From assembly GCA_037074705.1 (NCBI GenBank), contig CM073596.1, positions 59,533,619 through 59,597,618 on the forward strand: a stretch of DNA of 64,000 nt, read 5' to 3'. Shown one piece after another: positions 1 through 11,612 of the stretch. Within the stretch, counting starts at the first letter, position 1; each line of letters starts with the position of its first letter. Position numbers and translations under genes: made by a program. Source of the stretch: Zhengitettix transpicula (taxonomy: Eukaryota; Arthropoda; Insecta; Orthoptera; Tetrigidae). The notes beneath the pieces were generated by a model, which saw only the letters and a list, made by a program, of their open reading frames with translations, did no database searches and was not told the DNA's origin.

Positions 1-260
1 CCGCTATCGGAAGGGCGTGGGACAAGTACCCAATGTCAGACCTGCCTGATGCAGGTTTTTCTAGGGTTTTCCCTGCATTTCTATAGTCGAATGCCGGGTA
101 GGATCCTTAAAATATAGCCCGGGGGCCCTTAGTTAACCCTTGGCTACCTTCCTGTACCCTTCCGCATCCCCCCTTTCAAATCCCTTCCTATGCTATTAAA
201 GGGGAGTTGCTTAACGTAGTTTTACCCTCATATAGCCTGTTGCCAAAAAAGAACAAAAAA
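1..260 (+). mobile_element. SINE-like retroposon, 3' part, cut by window edge
   Basis: The window opens inside a copy of the main retroposon described at 58888-59439. It reads from the CCGCTATCGG segment through the hairpin ATGCAGG...CCTGCAT region and the TAGCCCGGGGGCCC block. It ends in the degenerate 3' sequence TATAGCCTGTTGCC and an A-rich tail broken by GAAC. Whether it is full length cannot be told. Confidence 0.85.
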
Positions 261-476
261 CGAATGGGTTTAAAAATATTACCTTCTCTGGATTAATGTG
301 GTTCTATAGTGTCTTCGCTCGGCGTGATTAGTTCTTGAAGATTAGCAATCAGAACTAGAAATCAGTTGCTCATTCCGAAGACTTTACTACACGTTGTCTC
401 TTCCATTCTCCTGGCAACAGCTGTCAGATCTTCTTCTCCTCACCTTCCTATTGGACCCTCCATCAACATCTGTGCA

Positions 477-610
477 AGGGTTTTATACTGCCAACACATT
501 TAGGTGAACGCCGGTTGAATACTTAAAAACCCTCGGCTACCTTGCTCTCATTTTTCGCGCTCCCTTTCTATCCTTTCCTATGCTCTAAAAGGAGAAAAAC
601 CACAACGTGA
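477..610 (+). mobile_element. Decayed SINE-like copy
   Basis: An old, heavily mutated 3' fragment of the same family. TTTAGGTGAACGCCGGTTG matches the consensus TTTAGGCGAATGCCGGGTAG. It is followed by a recognisable CTCGGCTACCTT and TATGCTCTAAAAGGAG. No tail or duplication is visible. It shows that the family has been active over a long period. Confidence 0.55.
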
Positions 611-2330
611 ATGATTGTAAGGTTTCCTTTTATGTTGCATTCTTCACTGCGGGTTGGTAATAATGTCTTAAGTACCGAAGTGTTTGAAGTTAGAAAATCT
701 TCATTACAAATACGAGAACAGGGGTAAAGGGTTTGATCTGAATATATAAATTATCTGAAGGAAGTTGTTTCAGAGTTGATAATTTATGATAGTAGAAAGT
801 GAATAAAGCCCGATTGATATACAATTAATTTTTCTTTCGATTAAGTGATGGAATATTTTATATGTCTTCTTCTCCGAATCATATTTTCACAGCATGAATA
901 ACGTCCGCGGCCTCAGCATGCAGTTGTTGGTACGATTAGTTTAGTTGAGCAAGTGGCAAGAGTTTAGATATAGGAAACTGGCAGGCGGCGACGGCGATGA
1001 CCGCTGCACCAATATCGACGCTTCACAAAGGCGGACCGACCCCCCCCCCTCTCTCTCCCTTCCCAAACCCCCCTCACTCGCATATTGCGTGTCACAAACG
1101 CACACTGGGCCCCGCTGGGATTCAATTACCGACGAGAGAGCGATTTTGTGACCGTGTTGTCGGAATCGAACAGGGAGCTGGGTGGAGAAGGTAGGAAGTG
1201 GTGAACCGCAGGAACCGCAGTCAGGACCACAGAGTTATTTCATTTGTAAATCAATCGACGTCGAGATTGCATTTGCCCTAGTTCGTTGGTCACCGACACT
1301 AGGTCGAAAAACTGCTTGCGCCTGTTGGGTATGCACGACAACTAACACGCTCCTTAGGCGGGCAGTCTGCATCCAGGAGACGGAGTCGTGGAAATCTTGA
1401 ACTGAATAGCAAACACAATTACTTTAAATGACGTTAATAGAATGTACAATTCGTCCTGCAAATAATTACCCCTTATAATAAATAATTGTTAAATTAAATA
1501 ATACATTTAACACATAACTAAAATCATTTCGAGGACAGTGTATTTGTTTTACTACATTGTAGTATTAATTAATGAAAATTCATCAGAACACAGATTGTTA
1601 TAATATAGATTATAGAATGAAATTAATAAATTTTCTTGAGAGTAGTTTATGAAAAGTCGAGTCTTCGACGGATTCTAGCCCACATTACTCTGTTTAATAA
1701 TGAATATTTTCCATCTGTATCAAGTTATTTTCCCTCACAAAATTTATTAATTCGTGTGGTTTCTGGAAATTAAATGTGCAACCGTTTAAAACTTTTAATA
1801 TAATTTAATCAAGAGCGCAGCTCAATTTCAACTTCCCGGAACGTTTCATCCAATTCAATTATTGCTTCCGTACCTAATTGATAATTATCTAGTTTTATTA
1901 CAAAACAAAAACGTACCTAAACAACGGACATGATTTATAAACACTCCTTGTCACAGACCCATTCATTTAACCATCCATCGCACTCTCACTTTTTACAATT
2001 CCCCCTGTATTCCCCCCCCCCCCCTCCCTCCCCCGAGAGCTTTTGGAAGCTCGTTACAAAATTTCAACGGCGCCTCTAGCGCGACATACTGTTAAAAAAA
2101 ACTTTATTTTACACGTGTAATGGCAGCGACGGTGTCTGCCTTCCAACAACTAGCTCTTGCCATCAAAATAACAACCACCTAGGGAACAGATACGAAAGTG
2201 ACACCGTAGAAAAAACTCCCAAGGAAGTCATTTCCTTGGAAGCCTCCTACTTGAAAATTATGATTTACGTTCAATTTTGAAAACAGTTGACACTTTTCTT
2301 CAGACGTCTTGTAGAAATTATATATTAAAA
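611..2330. other. No gene recognised
   Basis: The stretch at about 900-1400 is locally GC-richer (GCGGCGACGGCGATGACC, then a run of C and CTCTCTCCC). Its short open frames share no domain and lack good ATG starts. The rest is AT-rich unique sequence with a C homopolymer near 2010-2030. Confidence 0.5.
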
Positions 2331-2334
2331 TGAA

Positions 2335-2465
2335 TAATTTACGTTTGATTGAAATTAATGAATAACAAAGTTAGCCAATTCAGACAAAAGAATGATAACA
2401 TTAATACCACACAATGGTTCTAGGATCCTTGTTCCTTTCGTTAGGTGCAAAGAAGAGTCTATTAT
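2335..2465 (-). repeat. Decayed copy of the ACCACACAACGTTTC repeat
   Basis: This matches the repeat at 20310-20480: AATGAATAA...AGCCAATTCAGACAAAA, then ACCACACAATGGTTC and TTTCGTTAGGTGC. The hammerhead-like core on the minus strand (2408-2448) has lost GAAACGTT, so it is a degenerate copy. Confidence 0.6.
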
Positions 2466-3851
2466 ATTATATGTTGCAAAATATATTCGTTTTTTTTCTA
2501 TAGTTTTTGTGATTTGAAATTTACATTAGTTACAATATTTTTTTCTGAAATCCTCAACCTTTGTTAAATTCTATTATAATGTTTCATCCCGCTATTGGTT
2601 ACATTTTATAGGAAATATTTGATATTCAAATCATCTTACTGGTTAATAGCTAATTTTTTCTACTCTTATATCACTCGCTTGTACCATCAGAAGACTTCCT
2701 GGAACGTGGCTTTGCTGAAATAATATGCACTTTAACACTCAGACCTAATATTTAAATTCCGGATTATTTTAGTTGTCAGCTGCTTCCATTGGAGAAATCG
2801 GCCAGCTGCTTCTAAATCTGATCGGGGAGCAAGAATTCTGAATTTCTGAATCTGATGCATTAGTTATATTTACAGTATAATTAAAAATATATTAATACAT
2901 GCCAATTTGTCTAAAATAATTTAATAACATAATAATTAAAACAACGTTTCGTCCTCAGTACAATACTTTATCAGCTGTACAATAGATTGAGGTTAACGAA
3001 TGATGAATTAATTGTTTTTAGAATGCATAAAAATGATTTAAGTAACATTTCTTTCTACAGCACAGGAAAATTCCGGGAAGGAACCTTAAAGAATAGTCAG
3101 GGAGGAGTCGTTAACCCTTTGAAACCTTGTTCTCCCTTCCGGATGCCCGCTTTATACCTCTTCGTGTGCTATTATACGGAAGTGGGTACAACGTGGTTGA
3201 ACCTTCAAGTAGGTTGCTTGTTGAACCATAAATCTACTGAGTACTTGCGATATGTAGTAAAAAAAATGTTTGCGAACGTGTAACACATAATCGATGATGA
3301 TTCGGAAAGTGATTTTGCGTACATTTTTTTTTTACCGTAAACGATTAAGCTTTGCGTTTTCAGCCGAGCGCCCCTCAGAGTGTCAGCCCCGGCTGCTGCT
3401 GCGCCTCTTCACCTCACTGTATTGCCTCATGGCCCATTGGAGCTCAAATAGATTACACGGGCCGTGTGTCTTGTCGATACGAACAGTATTTTACAACGCA
3501 AGCGAAGCATCCATCACCGACTATTCTCAACAGATTACGGCATTTACAATTTAAGGGGGGGGGGTCGTTATAAGCGTTACAACTGTGTATTTTCAGGCTG
3601 CGAAGCTACTAGGAGTTGAAATTGGATATGAACATTGTAGAGCTCTCGTGTACGCTGAAAGGAAGGAAAGGGTTGTCCCAAGAAAATGGGAAATCGGATC
3701 AAAATGTAAACTTTACCGTGGTTATAAGAAAAATTAATCTCACTTTACATATAGAAAATTTTAAAATACCAATGGCCCTGTAGAAAATAAAATTATTTAC
3801 GACACGTGAGAAACCCTTTTTTTGCATATCTTTGGTGCGAGAGAAGTAATA
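2466..3851. other. No gene recognised
   Basis: AT-rich sequence with a weakly hammerhead-like segment on the minus strand near 2946-2990. That segment keeps GAAACGTTGTT, but the core reads CTGATAA and has lost a critical G. The open frames at 2987-3573 have no recognisable domain, and an eight-G run lies at about 3556. Confidence 0.4.
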
Positions 3852-3869
3852 GTTTCCATTATTAAAATT

Positions 3870-4132
3870 GTATTAGAAGAAGGAGTAGACAGGCTATGTC
3901 TAGGGTAATCCACATGATGACAATGGGAAAGGGATTTGAAAGGGGGGATGCGGAAGGGTAGAAGAAGGTAGCCAAGGGGTTAAGTAGGGCCCCTGGGCTA
4001 TGGTTTAAGGATTCTACACCGGCAATTCGCCTAAAAGTGATGCAGGGAAAACCCTAGAAAAAAACCTGCATCATGTTGGGTCGGGCTTTTGGTACTTGTC
4101 CCACGCCGTTCCCTGGATGGCGGAAGGGAGCG
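3870..4132 (-). mobile_element. SINE-like retroposon, 5'-truncated, with target-site duplication
   Basis: A 3' part of the main family on the minus strand. It is flanked by an 18-bp perfect direct repeat, GTTTCCATTATTAAAATT, at 3852-3869 and 4133-4150, which I read as the target-site duplication. Its 3' end belongs to the ATACATAGCC-type subfamily (here GGCTATGTCTAGGG on the plus strand). Its 5' end carries the variant CCCTGGATGGCGG shared with the copies at 40776 and 58888. Confidence 0.85.
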
Positions 4133-4151
4133 GTTTCCATTATTAAAATTA

Positions 4152-4524
4152 TTTTTTTTAGGGCAACATGAGAGTAATCCACGTTGGGTAACTCTCCTTT
4201 AATAACATAGGAAGGGAATTGAAAGGGGGGATGCGGAAGGGTAGAGGAAGTTAGCCAATGGTTAACTAGGGCCCCCGGGCTATATTTTAAGGATCTTACC
4301 CGGCATTCACCTAAAGAAACGCAGGGAAACCCCTAGGTAGGTCGGGCATTGGGTACTTGTCCCACGCCCTTCCGATAGCGGGAGAGGAGTTTGCTGTGGG
4401 GACGCAGCATTCCCTTCTCCGTTCCTCGACCAGTTTAGGAGGCAGCTGGCCGACTAATCCAATGGCAATAGCGGACAACTCTTACCGTACGCTCAAGGTC
4501 TGTGACCCCGGAACATACACCTCT
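4152..4524 (-). mobile_element. SINE-like retroposon, 5'-truncated
   Basis: A poly-T (minus-strand A-tail) abuts the second duplication of the preceding copy, so this element inserted at the edge of the earlier one. It covers the 3' end up to ACACCTCT and lacks the terminal 5' hairpin. A 20-odd base deletion removes the CCTGCATCA arm of the central hairpin. Confidence 0.85.
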
Positions 4525-4852
4525 ATTTATGTATATTTATTTTAATATTTACTTTATTTATATATGAGAATTAGCACTTGGTCGAAACTATTTTCTTGTT
4601 TCCGGGATATATTTTGTTTTCTAAAGCAATATTTCACTGGGTTTATAATTTCGCATCGGGGTTTTAATCATTCGCCAATGTTTTTAAAATATAATTTTTC
4701 ATTTATTTAATTTTTAATTAGGTCTAAAAAGTCATTTAGTATATAAAAAACCATATGTAATAACCATAATTTCAATTTATACAATAGAATATAAAATTTT
4801 TGATGTATATAATTAATGACTACTATATAATATAATTAAATCTTCGATTTGT

Positions 4853-4906
<54 letters not shown>

Positions 4907-7287
4907 TCTTCGCATTATATCATTAAATTTTGAACCAATCGCTTACAGAATTCAAATATGACAATAATATATGAAATAAGTAATTAATTTAACGGTATAT
5001 ATTTTTATTGGTTTAATAGCAAACTGATTCTGGGTGAATCCTCGTTTTCCTCTAACCTCCAAATATTTTTGGCGCTGGCTGTATTACGGTTTTTTTTTAA
5101 AAAAACTATTTGATCAAACTTTTATCATTGTTGGTTAAATACAGTCATAGTATATACGAATTTTAAATTGTACATGGTAAGATGGTAATTCGGTTAATCC
5201 AGAAATTAACCTAAATTTTGCAAAAATAAAATTAAGTATTAAGATGAGACGAACCAATGTGTGGGGAAAAAAACCAACTGGGGTGGTGTATCGAAAAATT
5301 TATTCAAATAAATAGTGAATTTTTTTTTCTCTAAAAGACGATCGATAATTTATGTGGTTAATTGTAGACGTCCTGGAATATTAAATTGTTTTTTTTTTGG
5401 AAGGTTACATCGTGAATATAAAATTCAGTTTGTATCTCATAAAAACTCTTTAAAAATAGGGGAAAGATAAATGTGGTTTTGTGGAAAAGGTTATCAAATT
5501 TAAAAATCAGTAGAATATTATTTTGTCCTTAAATGGAAGCCCTGATTACCGTTACAGAGAAATATAACTCCCCGGGTGAGATGAGCTCCACGGTTTTTTG
5601 GTTTGTATGATGTAATGTTATAGTTATATTTTCAGGGTTTATTATACGTTCTTAATATGATATAAATTTCCTAATTAAAAATAATTTCCTTCAAATTTTC
5701 CAGTCTCTGATGCGTTTCTGCGCGGGAAAGGATTTTTTTTTGTTGCACTGGCTTGTTGAAAGAGAGAGAGAGAGAGACATTGGACCTCGGGGGTCATGGA
5801 TTCGTGTCACTGGGCTGTGTTGCTTTTGTCGGCTGCAGCAGTCCAATTAAAAATGCATGTGTTGCCAGGGGTTAGAAGCTTAAAATAATTTCGCTGTCTC
5901 GCTGAAAATTTCAGGGCATATATATGTGTGTGTTTTTTTTTATTTCATCAACATCACATGTCTCTCCCTCTCTTCTGTTTGTATACTTCCAGCACAGCGC
6001 GACGCCGCCCCGCCACCCCCCTTCCCCAACATTTTTCCCTTGATTACTCTCCTACGGGAAGGACCCCTTGTACCTTTGCGAGAATTAGCCCGTATTACTT
6101 CCTGATTTAATGTCCTTATTTATTTAGACGGGAATGTGTTAGCAGTTAAATATTGCGTCCCTGTGCGAACATCTAAATGAGATTCATTGAAAAAAAAAAC
6201 TCGGGTAAACTAGAACTTTAAGGGGAAATTTCAGGAAATCGATGGATAAACCCTGAAATACAGCTTGAAAGAGATGTTGTTGATATGAATTAAGAGAAAC
6301 AAAATTTTGTAACCAGAAACAAATCGACTCTGAAGGCTGACAAAATATAAATGTCCGCATTTTTCGTTCTAATCAGGGAACCTTGAAACCTTCTCCGTGT
6401 CTCCTCGAGGAGAAAAAGTACGCAGGTAATTTGCGTTTGCTGTAGAGTGTGCAACTTTATCTACACGTGCGCTCCATATATCGCTCTTTATGCCTTGAAG
6501 GGCGGATTAATGCCTCAAGTGTCGTGGGTAACGTAGAAGGGTAGAAGATGGGGAGGAAGGAAAAGAGGAGTTGAGGGGGGGGGGTGGAGTAGCGAAGTGA
6601 GGCGAGTATAAAATTACCATACAGAGATCGTAATTTCAGTTAGCTCTTCTCTGAGACAGAGGCTATGGGTAAAAGCGGGCAGGTAAATTTTCCAACCCCC
6701 TACCCTAGAAAAAAAAAACTCGACTTTCTCTGGAAACTTGCTAAAATTTACGAGCCCGATTCTTCTTTAGTACCAGCGCCATTGCGGCGACGAGAAGAAC
6801 AGTCCGTAGATATCGCCGCTGTATTTAAATAAAGGAGGACGGACCGATAAATTATGGGGACTTGATCAAGGAATTAGGATTTATCCGTCAATGACAGTAA
6901 GAGATTTGGGTGGACCGGCTGTAGGGAGGTTTTATTGGTACGACTAAAAGACTTCTAAATCTAAAATTTGTTCTTTGCAGACGACATAATCAAGGACTCA
7001 AATTCGCTGTCTCAATAACTCAATAGACGAAACTAATATAATATTTTAAAAGAACAGGAATAACTAATGTGTATGGGACAAACTAAATCTACTACAAAAT
7101 ATTTATAAATTTGTAATTCTTTACCTCAAAAAATTGTCAATACGCCAAATAATATTAAATTTCGTATTTTTTCTGCCTCTATTGAACAAAATGGTGTCAT
7201 AAATCATTATAAGGTTGCCTTTTTACGTCTGTTTATATGAAATAAATAATACAGTTTTCTGACCAATATTTTTATTTATTTATTTAC
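4525..7287. other. AT-rich DNA without recognised gene
   Basis: Holds the (TA)n microsatellite at 4854-4902 and a short (GA)n at 5759-5777. Around 6530-6830 there is a more mixed stretch with purine tracts. I recognise no coding exon, RNA gene or mobile element here. Confidence 0.5.
4854..4902. repeat. (TA)n microsatellite
   Basis: About 24 uninterrupted TA units, self-complementary on both strands. Confidence 0.97.
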
Positions 7288-7325
7288 GACAACGTTTCGG
7301 TCCGTGTTTGTACCGTCTTCAGGTC
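7288..7325 (-). ncRNA. Hammerhead-like RNA motif (GAC/GTC type)
   Basis: On the minus strand the order is GAC, CTGAAGA, one extra base, a stem GGT.C/G.ACC with a short A-rich loop, GAAACGTT, then GTC. GAC before the core can pair with GTC after it (stem I). ACGT stands where stem III would be. The layout is that of a minimal type I hammerhead with U at the cleavage position. The extra base after CTGAAGA is not in the canonical core, so activity is doubtful. No clear partner motif lies nearby. Confidence 0.5.
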
Positions 7326-7380
7326 TTTCATGAGGAGAAATTTTACAAAATATTATCAGAAAGTCAATTAATTTATAACA

Positions 7381-7524
7381 GCGAACAACTCTGTAACCCC
7401 GTAATATACACCTCTAAAAACAGGGCCGAGGTACCTCGGCTTGTGGGAACCTTAGTTAAAATACGTAGAGAGGAGGAGACATCCCCAAAGGTAGCCCCTT
7501 CCTGTCTCTCGTAGAAAGTTCTTT
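7381..7524 (-). mobile_element. SINE-like retroposon, 5' half fragment
   Basis: This holds the 5' portion of the family: ACACCTCTAAAAACAGGGCCGAGG through the CTCTCGTAGAAAGTTC segment. About 20 bases are missing between CAACTC and TGTAACCCC. It has no A-tail of its own and is followed directly by another fragment. Confidence 0.75.
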
Positions 7525-7532
7525 TTTTAAAA

Positions 7533-7741
7533 AAGGAGTAGTGAGGTTATGTATAGGATAATCCACGTAGTGGCAACTCCCCTCTTATAGTATAGGAAAG
7601 GGAGTGAAAGGGGGGATGCGGAAAGGTAGTGCAAGGTAGCCAAGGGTTAACTAGGGGCCCCTGGACTATGGTTTTAAGGATCATACCTGGAAATTAGCCT
7701 CAAAGTGATGCAGGGGAAACTCTAGAAAAACCTGCATCATA
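7533..7741 (-). mobile_element. SINE-like retroposon, 3' fragment
   Basis: A 3' end of the TATGTATAGGATAATCC subfamily (also seen at 60999), running to the CCTGCATCA hairpin arm, where it is truncated. It lies just beyond the preceding fragment in the same orientation. Confidence 0.8.
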
Positions 7742-8408
7742 TATATTACTTACTCTACGGAATAAATTAAAGAACTACGAGATAAGTTGTAAAGTTTGAG
7801 GGAAATTCTAGTGGTGTTTCAAGTGAAACTTCATTGCTTCCGAAGTTCTTCCGTGTGTTTAAACATTTATTATATTATCGTCAGAGTTAAATCTTGTTCT
7901 AATCGTTTCTCAGGCGTGCTATAATTCTCTTAATATCCCCAGGCCCCAAGAGGGGTGGATGGAATATCAAGGAGGGATCTTAAATATGGTCTCTTGTCAG
8001 CCAGCAATTGTAATCCGCTGGCTAAGAAAAGACGCGCACACTGTTCTATCTGGGCAAGGAGACGCTAAATTACTCTCACAGGCCTCAGAATTATTTAGGA
8101 CTAATAAAAGGAGATGAGTAGAGGGACTCCTCATGGGCGTGGAATGGAAGTGGAAGCTTTAGAAGCGCGAAATCAGAGTCGTAAAGACAAAGTGATCTTT
8201 CGTGACACTTGAGCTAAAACCATTTTCGTACAAGAAATAAATCTCTGGAGGTGGAAGCTCGTTCTTGACGACGTCGAGTCGAATGATTCTCACAGAGAGG
8301 CACAAAATTCACGGTTTATCAGCAAACTATAAATATTATGATACAAATTCATAAAAATAAAACGAACGGAACTCTTTATTATCCTTCTATGGTATATTAA
8401 AGGCAATA
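7742..8408. other. No gene recognised
   Basis: Mixed-composition unique sequence. No open frame with recognisable content, no simple repeat of note. Confidence 0.4.
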
Positions 8409-8933
8409 CCTGTGAGGGATGTTCTCTCGCAGGCAGAACCTTTTTGGAGAGATACGAAGGGGCTACCTTTTGGTATGCCTTTTCCTCTCAGTTTTTGAAC
8501 GAAGGTTTCCACAAGCCGAGGCACCTCGGCCTGTTTTGAGAGGTGTATGTTCCGGGGTCACAGACCTTGGGCATACGGTAAGAGTTGTTCGCTATTCCCA
8601 TTGGAATAGCCGGCCAGCTGCCTCCTAAACTGGTCGAGGCATGGAGAAGGGAATGCTGCGTCCCCACAGAAAACTCCTCTCCCGCTATCGGAAGGGCGTG
8701 GGACAAGTACCCAATGCCCGACCTACCCGATGCAGGTTTTTGTGGGTTTTCTCTGCATTATTTTTAGGCGAATGCCGGTGTAGGATCCTTAAACCATAGC
8801 CCGGGGGCCCTAGTAACCCTTGGCTACATTCCTCTACCCTTCCGCATCCCCCCTTTCAAATCCCTTCCTTAGCTATTAAAGGGGAGTTGCCCAACGTGGA
8901 TTACCCTCATGTAGCCTGTAGCTTTAAAAAAAA
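8409..8933 (+). mobile_element. SINE-like retroposon, nearly full length
   Basis: It runs from the 5' hairpin (CTGTGAGGGATGTTCTCTCGC) through the GCCGAGGCACCTCGGC palindrome and the CTATCGG block to GTAGCCTGTAGC and an A-tail. The 3' end is of the GCCCAACGTGGATTACC subfamily. Open frames on both strands here are repeat sequence, not genes. Confidence 0.9.
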
Positions 8934-9002
8934 TTAATGTTATAAAATTAAAATATTCTCTTCTGGGATTTCTATTAACTTCAATTCATACTTTCCATAG
9001 GA

Positions 9003-9033
9003 CGACAGGCTACACGAGGGTAAGGCACCCCAT
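9003..9033 (-). mobile_element. SINE-like 3'-end remnant
   Basis: GACAGGCTACACGAGGGTAA matches the last 30 bases of the family. Only this tip is present, just beyond the full copy at 8409-8933 and in opposite orientation. Confidence 0.5.
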
Positions 9034-9932
9034 GGAATTCATATAGTTTTTTTAAAAATAATTATTCTTTATAAACGCATCAACATAAAAGTCATTGGCA
9101 ACTTTCCATACCTACTACATGAAGTTACTGCAATTTATTCATATTATATCTATGCATTTTTTTCTTCGTCTCAGGTTCATTGTCTATTTAGAGATTAGAT
9201 CTTAAATGTCGGTTTCCTTGCTAAACTTTATTTATTTATTTATTTCCGTTCCCTTCTCGTGTATTTCTGAATTGAGACTCATGTAGTCCTGTCGTGCTTT
9301 GTGCAGTCGTAGAGGATAGTGCTCTGAAATGACAAAAAATACCTCATAATGCGTGTTATTTATCGGATAATAACTGTTACCCTCAGTTAAAGGCATTGGG
9401 TTCAATCAAAATCGTCTAAAAATAATTTACATTTAGCCTTCTCCATAATTTTATGAACTTCTATGTGACTAAAAAATGACGAATATCGAAAACTCGTTTC
9501 TTAAATACAATTTATAAAGTAAAATAAATCCCGGGAAAAATTTTATTGCAACTTTTTTAATGGTTCCTGTGAAATCATCTCACTCAAATAGCAAAAAAAT
9601 TTCAAATTTAAATTATAGGTCTTAAAATGACAGTCGGAGCAATTTGCGTAGTAATTCTCAGACTAGAATATGGTGGTACTGTGTTAATTATTTTGAATTA
9701 TAAATTTATCAAATTTTCTGACCAGTATTTTTATTATTATTATTATTTGGAGAAACAAGACTATTTTTTTTCAGATAAAACCAATTCCACTAAACTAATC
9801 TTGAGCGATACTTTTTAATTAAATATGACGACGCTAAATTTAAGCTAATGAGGATAGTCATTGAACAGTGAAGTTAGGGTGAATCTAAAATAAATTTTCA
9901 TTACGATTATGCAAACTTGCGTCTCAGAAATG

Positions 9933-9934
<2 letters not shown>
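9034..9934. other. AT-rich DNA without recognised gene
   Basis: Long A/T stretches with TTATTTATTTATTT. No feature supported. Confidence 0.4.

Positions 9935-9964
<30 letters not shown>
9935..9964. repeat. (GT)n microsatellite
   Basis: About 15 GT units. They encode the His-Thr run of an antisense open frame that I reject as a gene. Confidence 0.97.
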
Positions 9965-9968
<4 letters not shown>

Positions 9969-9992
9969 GAAAATTGGGACGAGTAAGTGAAA

Positions 9993-10244
9993 ATGGCCAT
10001 CAATGGCGACGTTGTTGTAACAAAAGAAGACACTTTACGACAAGCCATAATGACGAAGGTCTGCTTAGGACACCTCCCAAAATTCCAAGTTACTGGTCTT
10101 ATATACGACCCAGTTTTTTGGTTAATTTTCCAACTTCGCAACGAGTCCTCAAGTGCACATTTTTCTACTCCGGCATCTTCGTTCAAAATGAGTAATAAAG
10201 AAACGGAATTTTTTTTTATCACGATCAAGGTTAACTTAGTGTAA
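9993..10244 (+). CDS. Candidate small open reading frame, unknown
   Basis: The ATG at 9993 has a good context (AAAATGGCC) and opens 83 codons ending at TAA 10242-10244. An in-frame stop lies three codons upstream. The protein starts MAINGDVVVTKEDTLRQAI, has an aromatic/hydrophobic stretch at about residues 40-50 (YDPVFWLIFQL), then a Ser-rich segment, and ends with a hydrophobic tail. Amino-acid usage is protein-like compared with most frames here. I recognise no family and see no splice sites or neighbours that support it. The antisense strand is open over the same span, so this may be chance or an old transposon exon. Confidence 0.2.
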   Translation: MAINGDVVVTKEDTLRQAIMTKVCLGHLPKFQVTGLIYDPVFWLIFQLRNESSSAHFSTPASSFKMSNKETEFFFITIKVNLV

Positions 10245-10300
10245 GGGGATGGTAGATATGGACATACTCGACTCGTGATTTCGTAACTCATCAGGGTGAA

Positions 10301-10331
10301 GCAGATAATAACAGAAGAGTCTATTATCTGG
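10301..10331. repeat. Short inverted repeat
   Basis: CAGATAATA and TATTATCTG form a 9-bp stem around a 12-base spacer. It is isolated, with no T-run after it and no duplicated flank. Confidence 0.5.
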
Positions 10332-11021
10332 GTGTAAATGTAGAAGCACAGGGCACAAACACGACAGACACTGGGTCACTGATTTCCGTACATAATCCAT
10401 TGCTGCAAAATCCCCCCCGCAGTATTACTAGCCATCCCCTTTGAAATATTTTTACCCCCACCCCCGCAGCTCCCCATGCACGTCAGTTACGAGCGTTCCT
10501 TTTTTTTTCGCCGCGCCCTCTTCCGTTCCACTCTGGCCTTCCGATTTGCCCGCGGACCGTGAAAGTGCGGCACGTAGGAAGAACAATAAACCACTCCTCC
10601 CCCCCCTCCCCTTTCACACCTTCACTCGGCCATATCATCGAGCAATAAAAGGAATTGGGGTTAGGGCACAGGGGTTGCTGGGAAAAAAAAAAGAACGCAT
10701 GCCGCCGTTGTCAAGCTATAAAGAGCCTCTGTAGCCTGTCGCGTATACAAGCCCGCGATACGTGAGCGAGGAGAATTGAGCTTTCAGCTCATCAGTTCGG
10801 CTGTAAATTAACCGTAACGGAAATACCAACATAAAAAAATAAAATTCTCATTATTTAGAGATGAACAATCTATTAAACTGAATTTTGACGTAATAAACAG
10901 CGTGCTACGGACAATCGAAACACAGTTGAAGATTTCTTGATATGTCTAAAAAAAAATTAAAACTAATTTTAAAAACAAAATCGAGCTACTATTATTTATT
11001 TACAATTAAGGAGATTTCGAA
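10332..11021. other. No gene recognised
   Basis: Includes C-rich tracts around 10455-10480 and 10600. The open frame at 10441-10734 is Pro/Ser-rich low complexity without a domain. Confidence 0.4.
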
Positions 11022-11612
11022 TTATTTCTGACAGTCATTAATTTTTTTTTTGTTTTTCGTGGACGTCTTAAGGCGTCTGTAAACATCCCGAAGCCTGTGT
11101 TTGTATGATAATGAGACGGCAGTGTCGTCAGCAATCGTCGCTGTCATTGTCTTTAGCAACCCTATTAGGCGCCCAGACGTAAAGTCCCTCCTCAAGAGCA
11201 CTATTGTCAAATAACAAAGACCCATTATGGAATCTGTCGTTTCCGTGACTAATCTCACAGACGCTCGTATTTCCGTTAACTGGTTTACGGCGTCCGCCCA
11301 GCGACGACTAACTTCATGGTGTTTAAAGATTGAAAGATTCTCTCTGGGGAGGCGGGGGTGGGGGTGGTGGGAGAAGAACTCCTTCCCTAAATGAGTCAGG
11401 TCCTCTCCTCCGTCGCCGTGGATACCACTCAATTCTTCAGTAGACTGAGTAGATGGCGTTCTATATATAGAAACCGTCGCACGGGGCCAGAGAGAAATTT
11501 TATATGTCTCGCTTGCCGACTGTGCGACTTGGTTAAACTTGCGGCTCTGAATTTTCGGGGGGGGGGGGGGGGCTTCGCGACGCCACTCGGAAGCTAACAG
11601 CTGCTCGGAGAA
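11022..11612 (-). CDS. Candidate exon: longest stop-free stretch in the window
   Basis: The minus-strand frame is open for about 196 codons, from just after a TGA at 11613-11615 to the TAA at 11022-11024. There is no ATG near the upstream end, so if real it is an internal or 3' exon. A CAG at 11602-11604, inside the frame, could be a splice acceptor. A 16-C run at 11557-11572 encodes a short polyproline. After it the translation is mixed and protein-like: charged segments (SRRWADAVNQLTEIRASV), a short hydrophobic patch (IMGLCYLTIVLL), and a basic C-terminus ending in Lys repeats. I recognise no domain. The homopolymer and the missing start lower my trust. Confidence 0.25.
   Translation of the reverse strand, partial: FSEQLLASEWRREAPPPPPKIQSRKFNQVAQSASETYKISLWPRATVSIYRTPSTQSTEELSGIHGDGGEDLTHLGKEFFSHHPHPRLPRENLSIFKHHEVSRRWADAVNQLTEIRASVRLVTETTDSIMGLCYLTIVLLRRDFTSGRLIGLLKTMTATIADDTAVSLSYKHRLRDVYRRLKTSTKNKKKINDCQK

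Noticed and set aside
9845..10291. Longest ATG-to-stop frame on the minus strand (148 codons)
   Set aside because: It includes a His-Thr run from the (GT)n microsatellite and overlaps another frame on the plus strand. No domain.
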